In this document: in pieces, positions 54,787-64,000 of the stretch
How the letters are laid out: every line of letters begins with the position of its first letter
Position numbering within the stretch: the stretch's first letter is position 1
From: Diplosphaera chodatii
Taxonomy: Eukaryota > Chlorophyta > Trebouxiophyceae > Prasiolales > Stichococcaceae
Direction of reading: 5' to 3'
Assembly: GCA_032358165.1 (NCBI GenBank)
Contig: JAALGY010000057.1
Coordinates: forward strand, 1,426,001-1,490,000
DNA: 64,000 nt
Made by a program: the position numbers and the translations under genes
Notes under the pieces: model-generated
The model's database searches: none
What the model was told of the DNA's origin: nothing
Seen by the model: only the letters and a program-made list of their open reading frames with translations

Positions 54787-56824
54787 ATGACGTTTGGGTA
54801 CGCTGACAAGCTGAGCTACCGTGAAGATCTAGGTGGCTCGCTTGGTGATCCAGAGTACAGTGAATCGGGGGAGGAGCTGGAGGCCAAGGTGGAACAGCTG
54901 GCAGCATTGGTGCGGACTCCGGCGCAGGTCCCAGCTTGCAGCATGCATTCCCAGTGCTTCAGCGGTCTCAGTGCACACTCCTGGGTCAGCAACAGTCAAG
55001 TGAGGGAAGCACGAACCATGCCCCACAGGTCAAGAACAGTAAAAGAATAACAGCATTCACCGGAGCTGGCATCTCAAAAGCCGCAGGTGTGCTGACCAGC
55101 ATTTGGCAGGAAACGTACTGACACGGTCGGCAGGTCTGCCTGATGATGCCTGCCTCACTACTTGCACCTGCACCCAGGCGTTCCGGACTTCAGGGGACCC
55201 ACCGGCGTCTGGACACTGCAGCGCGCGGGCCTGCCCATCCCAAAGCTGGACATCAACTTTGGCGCCGCCAAGCCAAGTATCACCCACCAGGTAGTAATCC
55301 CCATGATGTTTTGCACCCACAGGATAACAGGACTGTACTGCTGGCCAACAGCATGAACAGGCGGTCGTGCGGCAGCATGATAGTTGCCATGTGCTGTGCA
55401 GTTTCTGGTGGCGCTGCAGCGGGCTGGCAAGCTCACCTGCGTCATCAGCCAGAATGTTGATGGGCTGCACACCCGCTCTGGCATCGAGCGCGAGCGGCTC
55501 GCCGAGCTGCACGGTTCCTGTTTCGTGGAGAAGTGCAGCCGCAGCCGCTGCGGGCGAGAGTATGTTCGCGAGTTTGAGCTCGACACGGTGAGGCGGAGGA
55601 TTTCGCATATCTGAAGACCCTCAGTATGGCGACTTGAACCTTTGACGCCAGGAACACCTGCATGGTGCCGCAGTCTGACTTGTTGCGAGTGATTTGCGTG
55701 GCAGTGTTGCTGCAGGTTGGCTTCAAGCGCACGGGGCGCAGATGCGAGTGCGGCGGTGCGCTGAAGGACAACTGCCTGGACTGGGAGAACCCGCTGCCCG
55801 AGGCTGACCATGCACGCGCCATACAGGCCGCACAGCAGTGCGACCTGATGCTGTGTTTGGGGTCCAGCCTGAGGGTGAGTTGCCTTGCGCTGATGTGCAG
55901 GCCTGCTATCCTGCGCACACATGAAGCCATGCGCAGGCACATGGCGTGCACGAAAAAGTACTCTGTGCCCTCGTTCGTGCAGATAGTGCCCGCCTGCGAG
56001 CTGCCGGAGAACGCTGTGGATGCTGGCGCAAAGTTGGCCATCATCAACCTGCAGGAGACGCAGCATGACAAGGTCGTTCCCACTATTTTGCAGCTCATAC
56101 GTCATGAGAAATGCTCTGCCCTGTTTGATAGCTCATGCTCAAACCGCCTGCGCCTGGCTGAGCCAGCTTAAACCCTTGCATACAGATCGCGCATGTGCAT
56201 ATGCACGCCAAGTGCGAGGAGGTCATCGGGCGGCTGGCCACCTTGTTGGGCCTGGTGCCACTGCCACACTTTCAGCGACAGGACACCGTGCAGTTGACCT
56301 TCATCGAAGAGTTGCCAGCGGCCAGAGCATCCACAGGGTTTGAGATCCGGCTGTCCAGCCCCCACAGCCAGCGGCACATCTCACCAATGGTGGAGTCCGC
56401 AAATGTCTCCTTCCCAGTGAGGCTGGTAAAGTGTGTGCATTGCCCATTGTGCGATCAAGGCCGCACACATGCAGCTGTTTGTGCAGCTTCGTCTGCCCTC
56501 TGAGGCAGCAAGGTGGGTGAGAGCGGGTACCGCCCATGACAACAGGATGACGGGCTGGAGGGCGAGTGCTGGGTGAGTCAGCCCTTTCAGCTGCGGCGGC
56601 GCATTGGTCGCATCAATGGCAACCTGCGGGTTCGCGTTCAGCTGCATCTCAGCCATGATGCGGATGCAGACAAGCGGGAGGTGGCCCTTGAGGCAGTGTT
56701 CAGGCTGGGACCACCACCGAAAGCCAATGCAACTCCGGGGCAGCGGGCTGCAAAGCGCCTCAGGCTTGACAGCGCTCCACAAACACATGCATTCAGCTTT
56801 CCAACGCAGCACGTCCAGTACTGA
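54787..56824 (+). CDS. SRT1: SIRT6/SRT1-type NAD-dependent protein deacylase
   Basis: Nuclear sirtuin of the SIRT6/7 (plant SRT1) branch. Eight exons close to 412 residues: 54787-54909, 55029-55086, 55178-55290, 55402-55587, 55716-55874, 55983-56072, 56186-56416 and 56546-56824. The start MTFGYADKLSYRED matches the branch. NAD-binding motifs are intact: FTGAGISKAAGVPDFRGP and ISQNVDGLH, with the catalytic His in LAELHGSCF. The zinc site reads KCSRSRCGREY then RRCECGGALKD, with unusual spacing. DWENPLPEAD and LCLGSSLR follow. The C-terminal extension of about 170 residues resembles that of plant SRT1 proteins. Confidence 0.93.
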
Positions 56825-57105
56825 GCTGGCGCCGTACTGAGATGGTCACAGTTCTGGGGGCAGTGAGGTATACTAGTGAGGTGTAGGTGGTGCTGCGGAA
56901 GACCAGGATTTTACATCAGAAACCATCATGGACTCGTCCCCTGTCACTCCAAACCCAAAACCTCTGCACATACATGCGCAGTGCGCCTGCTTGGCGGAAG
57001 GGCTGCGCGCCCACATGCGCTGCACGTTTGGCCGGTAGCATGCTCCACATGCCAGCACATGCAAGGCATCTGCAGAAGGAGTAGGTCCCCGCCTTGCGCC
57101 CACTC

Positions 57106-57519
57106 TCAGAACCGCAGCTTCGTGAAGAACCACCGGTTCTTGCCCGTGGCAAACTTCTTCTGCAACAGGTCCTTGGCCGCCCGGCGCGCCTCGTCCTTCT
57201 TGTCCTCCTGGTCCAGCACATCCGCTGGCACGGCTGCCTTCAGGTCCACATCCAGGGTGTACCGAGTCGGCATCATGTGCTGGTAGTTGACGACCTTGAT
57301 GAAGGTCTTCATGCTGGACCGCCGCGCCTGCGTCTTCTTTGACGACCTCTTGATCACCTTCCGCGGCTCCTTTGACAAGCCCACGACCAGTGCGTGGCCG
57401 TACGAACGGTCGGTGTTCTTGTCTCCATCGTCGTAGTTCTTGACGATCACGGCCTTCTTGCCCGCATACCGGCCCGTCAGAAGGATGACCACCTTCTGGG
57501 GCTTCATGAACTTCACCAT
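57106..57519 (-). CDS. RPL27: Cytosolic 60S ribosomal protein eL27
   Basis: Component of the cytosolic large ribosomal subunit. 137 residues in a single exon, matching the family length (135-136). It starts [20 protein letters not shown], continues [20 protein letters not shown] and [18 protein letters not shown], and ends [10 protein letters not shown]. The start at 57519 was chosen because it matches the conserved N-terminus, although the frame stays open to 57723. Confidence 0.96.
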   Translation of the reverse strand: MVKFMKPQKVVILLTGRYAGKKAVIVKNYDDGDKNTDRSYGHALVVGLSKEPRKVIKRSSKKTQARRSSMKTFIKVVNYQHMMPTRYTLDVDLKAAVPADVLDQEDKKDEARRAAKDLLQKKFATGKNRWFFTKLRF

Positions 57520-58024
57520 GGTGAAGCTAGGCAGGCGCCTCCGCCCGACAGCACCCGGCGCAAAAGAGGCAGCCCCAGGCCCAAGCCTGCAGCTTGGCCG
57601 CCTCGGGAACGCACAGTCCGCGTGGTGACTGGCATCCCACCGGGTGAAGACCCTTGATGACTGCCGGCGGGAACGTCTGAAACCCTGTCCTGTACCCGAC
57701 ATGTACCTGGTCTGACGCCGCATACCTGCAAACCTTGCAGCAGCTGCACGTCAAGGGCGTTGGGTCGCGCATTGCGGCAAACTGACCGCCATTGCGGGTG
57801 TCCCACGCCCCCGATGTGCTGACGTCACTCCGCAGTGCTCTCACAGACGGCCCTATCGTCGGCCATATTGCCCAGCTGCAGGCGTGTCGGTAGACAGACG
57901 GCGCACGCCAAACAGCACAGGAGCAAAGGCTTCTGCAGTCGCGAGCGCAATTTGAATGCCCAGTTTGTGGCCACAACTTATGTTCATGGAGTGACACTCC
58001 ACCTGCGCTCCAGCGCGGCACTCC
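57520..58024. promoter_or_regulatory. Divergent upstream region of eL27 and the SnRK2-like kinase
   Basis: 505 bases between divergent starts; no coding signal. The frame upstream of eL27 is open but not conserved. Confidence 0.45.
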
Positions 58025-60079
58025 ATGTCTCAGGCGGACTGGGCAGAGCAGCTGAAGGCATCCAAATATGACCTGGTGCGACGTTTTAATATAGTACTTA
58101 CGTATGCATAGCAACATGCTGGGTGTCGCATTACATATATGCTGCCGGCGGAAGGTATGCTGCATGGTACAGTGGGCGCCAAGCCGCTGGAAGCTATCGA
58201 AAGTTCATGTGCATGGCTCATACGCTTGACAAAATTCATCAGCACGCTCGATCAGCGCACTCTGACATGCTGCTCCGCCTGCACAACAGCATCGCATGTG
58301 CGGCTGCATCCTGCTGTGCCTGTGCAATCTGCTGCCTGCACCCACCGATCAAGCCGGCCACCACCCGAACGCACCTGCCCCTGCTTTGCCAGGTCAGCAA
58401 GCTGGGCCGCGGGAACTATGGCGTCACAATGCTGTTGCGCAATCGGCGGACGGGGGAGCTCGTGGCCGGCAAATTCATCGAGCGCGGCGGCATGGTGCGC
58501 AAGCTTGCTGCCCTGCAGTGCAACCGTTCACAGAGGTGCTGGCGCCAGGCGCACTGAGCCATTGTCTGATGGAGCTGCAGGTCAACGTCAACGTGGACCG
58601 CGAGATACTGAATCACAGACTGCTGGTGCACCCGCACATCATCCGCTTTCATGAGGTGTGCATCGACAGCATGTAGGAGGCTGATATCGCCCGCAAAACT
58701 GTTGCTCCTGTTGTGTGCGCGGCCTCGGCAGCGTTCCACTATAGTGCTGGGCTGGTGACTCACGGCCAGCTGATCGTCTGCAGGTTTTTGTTACGGCAAC
58801 ACACCTGGTGACGGTGATGGAGTATGCGTCGGGCGGTGAGCTGTTTGAGTATGTGCGCCGGTCAGGGCGGCTGTCTGAGGATGCAGCGCGCTTCTTCTTT
58901 CAGCAGCTCATCTCCGGCGTAGATTACTGTCACCAGGTGCGGGCCTGTCAATCTCCCCCCACGCCATGGCGCCTCAGAAGGATGCCATCCCACATGCCGG
59001 GGACAGTCATTGAGCAGGCTTGGGTGTCGCATCGGCCCAGCAGAGCGTGACAACTGCAGGCAGCGGTGTACCACCGGGACCTGAAGTTGGAGAATGCGCT
59101 CATCAACATCAGTGCGGGGTCGGCGCCCTACCTCAAGATCGCAGACTTCGGCTTCTCGAAGGTGGCCAAACGCTCCTGTTCTGGGGCGTGACTGCACAGC
59201 AAGCTGTACGTGGAAGGTGTACCACCCCAGAGACCAGCGCACAAACTGATGGTTGTGCCTTGCTGCTGTGCAGCACGCAGTCAATGACTCCAACCCCAAG
59301 TCCGCCAAGGGCACAGTGGAGTACCTGGCGCCCGAGGTGGTGCTGTGCTCCTATAAGAAAAACTACGACGGCCGCATGTCGGACGTGTGGTCCTGCGGCG
59401 TGATATTGTGAGCAGCACGCCCGGTCCGAGCATCCATACTAGGTAGTATCTGTGATGCCCCACGCTCATGACGTTCTGAGCAGTTCAGCAGCTGGTGTGC
59501 TGCCTGCAGGTACCTCATGCTTGCGGGCACCTACCCCTTTGAGGATGCGGCAGACCCGACCATGGGCGTGAACGTGAGAGCTGCTGTTGTCACAATGCTT
59601 CTTTTGACACCAGCGTCCTGGACCTGATCTCGTGGATGCAGCATCTCATGACGGCGTGTCTCCTGAGCTGCAGCGCATTGTCAAGGCACAGTACAGCTTC
59701 CCCACGGATGTGCAGCTTAGCGGAGAGTGCAAAGATCTGGTTGCCCGGATATTTGTGGCAGATCCGAACCAGCGCATCAAGCTGCAAGACATCAAGCAGC
59801 ATCCCTGGTTCCTCATGAAGCTGCCGAAGGAGCTGCAGGTCAGTCTTGCTGCGTTTGTTGTGGTATTCGGTTGCAAAAGAGGCAACCACATCTGGTGCAC
59901 TCCCGCCAGCACAAAGGGTGTAGCAACCGCAGGATACCCACTCCATGTGCACATGTGTGCAGGGAGACAACTTCAGATTCATACCGGGTACAATAGTGCA
60001 GCACTTGCAGACAGACGACGAGGTGCATGCTGTGCTAGCAGCTGCAAAGACAGTGCCACAGGCATCGGCAGGCGGATGA
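58025..60079 (+). CDS. SnRK2-like serine/threonine protein kinase
   Basis: Soluble kinase of the plant SnRK2 family, which acts in osmotic-stress, nutrient (algal SNRK2) and ABA signalling. Nine exons close to 320 residues: 58025-58075, 58393-58494, 58581-58655, 58784-58936, 59060-59161, 59274-59407, 59510-59573, 59674-59838 and 59963-60079. Catalytic elements are intact: LGRGNYGVT loop, VAGKFIERG lysine, [36 protein letters not shown] and [20 protein letters not shown]. The activation segment reads [13 protein letters not shown] where SnRK2 kinases usually have GTPAYIAPE. The C-lobe ends [14 protein letters not shown], and a short tail ([15 protein letters not shown]..) replaces the usual acidic regulatory box. 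Confidence 0.92.
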
Positions 60080-60757
60080 CTGTGCGCAGTCATCTGAGAT
60101 CAGCGCAGCGCACAACTATGTTTAGACTCCTGCATGGTGTTCTCCTTTGGGTCAACACGTGACAACCGCCAGGGCGGTGACTGCCAGCAGCTGTGACTGC
60201 TCGCTTGATTCTTTGTTTATCAGAGATGTTGATTGTATGCTGAGTATTTGATCCTGGCATTGTTTCGGGGGGATGCATGCCGTGCTGCCACTTGCACAGA
60301 GTGGTGTTGCTGGGCTGAGTGGTCTCGTTTCAACATTGAAGGAGCAGGCAGCATGGTGGGGAACCCTAGCTGTGGTAATCAACTCCCATGCAGGGACTGT
60401 CAAACCCTTTGTCGATGCGTGTTTGCAGCTGGAAACCGTACGTGATGCATCACCAAAACCGCAGCTGTCTAGGGATGTGATGTCCCAGCCTGGACTCTTG
60501 CTCTCAATCGGCGGTGACCTGAGCGCGCTATGCGGTTGCCTTCACTCGCTGCTCACACCCCAAGTCCTGTTCTGCTGCCCATGTACAGCGCCGTGCTGAC
60601 TACAGCTGCGTCTAGAATATGTTCGGCACCGTGTCAAAGCCCTGCAGGCAGCAGCACAGATGGCGAACTGCAGTTGGACCGGAGCAGCATGGACAGAAAT
60701 GAACCATGTTGGCCACATGGCCTCTTTCGCCAGCAGGGTGTCTTCCAGCAGAGGGGC
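60080..60757. other. Convergent 3' region, kinase and CdsA
   Basis: 678 bases between facing stop codons, the longest convergent spacer in the window. Small open frames on both strands look random; no gene was recognised. Confidence 0.45.
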
Positions 60758-62377
60758 CTAGTGCGGGTGCGCACCGTAGGAGGGCAGCACGAAGCGCGTG
60801 AACCAAAACACGATGCCGCCGGTGAAGAGGTACGAGTCGAAGCGGTCCAGCAGTCCGCCGTGGCCCGGGATCAGGTTGCTGGCGTCTTTCAGGCCCGCCT
60901 CCCGCTTCATGGCAGACTCCAGCAGGTCCCCAAACAGGCTGGCAAAGAAGATGATGACCCCCAAAATCGCGGCTGCCACAGGCGAGGCAGGCCAGCTCAG
61001 GGTTCTGCAGAAAGCGATGGCGACAGCAGTCGAGCACAGCAGCCCGCCGGCGGCGCCCTCCACCGTCTTCTTGGGGCTGATCTCCGTCAGCTTGGTGCGT
61101 CCCCACTGCTTGCCAAAGAAGTAGGCGCCGACGTCGGCGGCCACAATGCACGCGACCGCCATCACCGTCGCCAGCAGCCCCACAGTCCACTGGCTGAGAC
61201 CCCCAAGCAGCACCTGCACCAGGTGCAGTCCCATGTACAGACTGGTATGCCCTGCGCTGGGTGCAAGCAGAAAGCTCGGGCAGAGCAAAGCACCACAACT
61301 GCAGCCAGCAACATCCCACCGGATAGTGCTGTGCAATGGTGCTGTTGATTGCCGGCGCCCGCAGCAGCCGCAGCTTGATCCAGTAGCTGGGCAGATAGCC
61401 TGCGAAGCAGCACGCACGTCAGGGACAGCAACACTGCACAGCCACCCTCCCTTCCAGCAGCTTAGTCAACCCAGGGCTGCACCATGGCCACCCACCGCAG
61501 TAGAACAGCCCAAAGACCGAGGAGGTCAGCTGCGCAAAGCGCGGCTTCTCTGATGCCAGCAGCTGCAGTGACAGCACCAGCAGCGCGGCGACGGCCAACG
61601 CCGCGGTAGATTTGCCCTGCGAGATGAACGTCCAGACCACCAGGCCAATGCAGCACAGGGTGGTGAGCGTCGTCACCAGTGGCGGCGGCGGCTGCATGCC
61701 CTGAGAGATGCCCTGCAGCACGTCCACAGGCACGTTCAGCAACACAAAGGCGACGGTGCTTGCAACGAAGGCAGCAGACCTCCAGCGCATCCAGATGCTG
61801 CGGCATGCGCGTGCACCTTGGACGTAAGGAATCCAAAGTACTCTCGCGACGCCTGGTATGCCACAAAGCAGGCGCTGATCATGTAGCACCAGCCACCAGT
61901 CAGGATGACCAGGGCGCCGGCCACGCCCAGGACTGTGCCGAAGACGACACGCGCTGCCAGGCCTGACAGGCCTTTGTTCTGCACCGCCGCCGCGGCGGCC
62001 ACGGGGCTGAGGGGCGCGACTGGGGTGCTGCCGTCCGCCACCATGTCTGCACTGCGGAAGTCCTCAGCGGCGCCAGACGCAAAGTCGGCGCTGGCCGCTG
62101 AGACTGGCTGCCGCGCACCTGCATGCAGTGGTCTGATCCCTGCATGCAGAGCTGCCCCGCTGCTGGCTGCACGTGATCCAGCACTGCTGCCGGATCGCTG
62201 CCGGCCATACTCGCCACTGTTTGCTCCGCAAGCGGTGCGGCAGGGCTGGGGCGAGGGCCGGGAGAGAACAGCACGCTGTCTAGATAGAAGGTTGCTGCTG
62301 CAGGGTCTGGCGGCCGTGCCGGGCTGCTGGGCACCAGTTCCTTGCTGTGTGTGCCTGTTGCCAGTGAGATTCATCAC
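60758..62377 (-). CDS. CDS: Plastid phosphatidate cytidylyltransferase (CDP-diacylglycerol synthase)
   Basis: Integral membrane enzyme making CDP-diacylglycerol for phosphatidylglycerol synthesis in the plastid. Four exons (minus) close to 437 residues: 62377-61817, 61712-61496, 61399-61320 and 61213-60758. Exon 1 starts with a transit-peptide-like Ser/Arg/Ala-rich leader, then ARVVFGTVLGVAGALVILTG. Exon 2 carries several membrane helices. The join HYP|VLLGGLSQWTVGLLAT matches plant plastid CDS4/5. The C-terminal half has FGKQWGRTKLTEISPKKTVE and the CdsA signature SLFGDLLESAMKREAGLKD..IPGHGGLLDRFDS. Divergent from AAE14. Confidence 0.93.
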
Positions 62378-62997
62378 AATCCTGGCCCAACCAGCCAGGA
62401 CTGTGGCTCAAGCCGCGTGTTTGTGCTGCAGGAAGCTGCTGCCTCAAAATCTCACATCAGCACCGACGCAGTCACTAGCAACGAGCTCTATGTCATGCAG
62501 ATGCAGATCACGGGTGCAAGGTAGCTTGAGCCTGGCGCAACGGAGGTGTGTTTGGTGCAGATCTTGGTCGAAGTTTTCAACATGGCTAAACCCTCCACAG
62601 CGTACACGTGACTTTGCTGCGCATGCAGCACACCCCGGCAAACGAGCGCCATGTGCACGCCAGTTTCGACAGGCGTTGCACGGTCGTGCTTTCCAGTTGT
62701 GGCTGTGCTCAGCTTCGGGATGGGCACATGTGCTATCCATTGCGTGTGGATGCTGACATGGCAGGTGCTGCACGTGCCTGACAGACCAAGGCGCAGTGAG
62801 CGGCTGACTGTGGTCTGGTAGACATACGCGAATGTCCAAATCAGTGTTATACGCTGTCGGTCTGATTTGTTCGTCTGGGCGCTGGCGGCTCCCAGTTGGT
62901 GCTTGATGACTGATGTGCTGTGCGCCGCGCCGACTCGGTCTGCTCACTTCTCTCTCGGCCTGGCACACCAAGTCTCTCCTGTACCTGAGGCACGCGT
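62378..62997. promoter_or_regulatory. Divergent upstream region of CdsA and AAE14
   Basis: 620 bases between divergent starts, no coding signal. It may also hold an upstream transit-peptide exon of AAE14. Confidence 0.4.
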
Positions 62998-64000
62998 ATG
63001 GCACACGTCTGCCAGCACTTGACCTCGCTCTCGCAGCACTCGCCGGGTCGGCTGCTGACCACATGCGGGGATGCACAGCAGACCTGCAGCCAAGTGGCGG
63101 AACGCGTTGCAGCTCTGGCGGCGGCGCTGGCATCGGAGCTGCAGCTGCACGCAGGCGACCGTGTGGCGCTTGCGGCGTTGAACACTGACCGCCACCTCGA
63201 GGCGCTCCTGGCGGTTTTGGCGGCGGGCGGCCTCGCTGCGCCGCTGAACTGGCGGTGGAGCATCGAGGTGGGGACCATGCCGCTGCAACCGCTGAGCGGC
63301 TTGATTACCTCGCGATGCTTGCGAAGCATGCGAGGCGACACCTCGGTGCACGCAGGACGCGCTCACTGCGCTGGCGCCGTGTGGCCCCAGCATCCTCATC
63401 GTGGACGAGCCCTGCAGTCGCTTCGCGGCCCTGGCGCAGCAGCTGCCGAGCCTGCGGCACGTCGTTGCATTGGGTGGGTCCGCATCATCCCGTCGTGACT
63501 GTCATGTTGACATGGTGGCGCCTTGGTCCAGACTCTCCATGAGTTTCTTGTACCATGATGCAGGGGATGCGGAGCAGTTGATGTCGGTGCTGCCGCGTGC
63601 TGTGCCAGCGCAGCAGTTGATCAGTCTGCACAGCGGGGCGCCGCTGATGCCGTGTGCAGACGACAGCGGCGCAGCGGTGCTCTGCTTCACATCCGGCACG
63701 ACGGCTGCGCCCAAGGTGTAACCTTGCATTATAGAATACTCAAGCATGGCGTTGTCCCGATGCCAGTGAACTGTTTAGGAAACTGGTTGCAACTGTATGA
63801 TGGCGTTGCTGGATACATCAAGCTTGTGCCATCGCCTGCACATGCACCTGCTGGCTGTGCTGTGTGCCGGTCTTCCAATAACACCTTTCAATCCCCTTCA
63901 CAGGCTGCTGTGCTGTCGCATGCGGCTTTCCATGTGCAGTCGATGAACAAGTTGTTGGCGGTTGGCTATTGCGCTGACGATGTGCACTATCATGCTGCGC
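62998..64000 (+). CDS. AAE14: AAE14-like o-succinylbenzoyl-CoA ligase (partial, runs off the window)
   Basis: Acyl-activating enzyme of phylloquinone (vitamin K1) synthesis, the plant MenE equivalent. Exons seen: 62998-63267, 63356-63473, 63564-63715 and 63904 to beyond 64000; the phases are consistent. The N-terminus MAHVCQHLTSLSQHSPGRLL and the blocks GDRVALAALNTDRHLEALLA, GGLAAPLNWRWSIE, ILIVDEPCSRF and LLAVGYCADDVHYH match AAE14 more closely than other AMP-binding enzymes. The ATP-binding loop reads CFTSGTTAAPK then AAVLSHAAF, so two of the usual glycines are replaced. The adenylation core and C-terminal lid lie outside the window. Confidence 0.85.

Noticed and set aside
57520..57723. N-terminal extension of eL27
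   Set aside because: eL27 begins with the highly conserved MVKFMKPQ at 57519; the upstream open frame is not conserved.

Overview
This is nuclear DNA from a green alga, most likely a trebouxiophyte chlorophyte; the genus cannot be named from the window alone. The genes are eukaryotic and intron-rich, with short introns that start GT (occasionally GC) and mostly end in TGCAG. The set mixes plastid genes (PGRL1, TOC75, a thylakoid-lumen FKBP, CdsA, the phylloquinone enzyme AAE14), mitochondrial genes (F1 gamma, COX10, ERV1, mL41, probably TWINKLE) and plant-type families (an SnRK2-like kinase, an SRT1-like sirtuin).

Layout. 0.5-5 kb: mL41 and KRI1 on +. 5-9 kb: a divergent pair, a PPPDE protease (-) and IWS1/SPN1 (+). 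9-15.7 kb: three - strand genes, the rRNA dimethylase DIM1, an unrecognised helical protein and a NudCD2-like CS-domain protein. 15.9-17.4 kb: a gene-free block made of about 23 copies of an 18-bp motif in both orientations, with edges that are inverted copies of one another. 17.6-26 kb: TWINKLE primase-helicase (-) and a divergent TLDc-domain gene (+). 26-30 kb: lumenal FKBP and COX10 (-). 30-36 kb: TOC75 (+). 36-43.5 kb: ATG18 (-), UTP11 (+), DNAJC8/SPF31 (+), ERV1 (-). 44-64 kb: genes alternate in strand almost perfectly: SCYL1 (+), ATP synthase gamma (-), PRP4 (+), PGRL1 (-), SRT1 (+), eL27 (-), SnRK2-like kinase (+), CdsA (-), AAE14 (+, cut by the window end).

The genes do not form one pathway. 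They are housekeeping functions packed as divergent and convergent neighbours: ribosome biogenesis (KRI1, DIM1, UTP11, eL27, mL41), splicing and transcription (PRP4, DNAJC8, IWS1), and organelle biogenesis (TOC75, COX10, ERV1, TWINKLE, F1 gamma, PGRL1, CdsA, AAE14).

For several genes (mL41, NudCD2, COX10, UTP11, DNAJC8, ERV1, PRP4, SRT1, SnRK2, CdsA, AAE14) exon boundaries were worked out by hand with phases that close; for the others the span is firm but internal exon edges are approximate. The least explained feature is the 15.9-17.4 kb repeat block. No convincing tRNA, rRNA, CRISPR array or transposase gene was seen.
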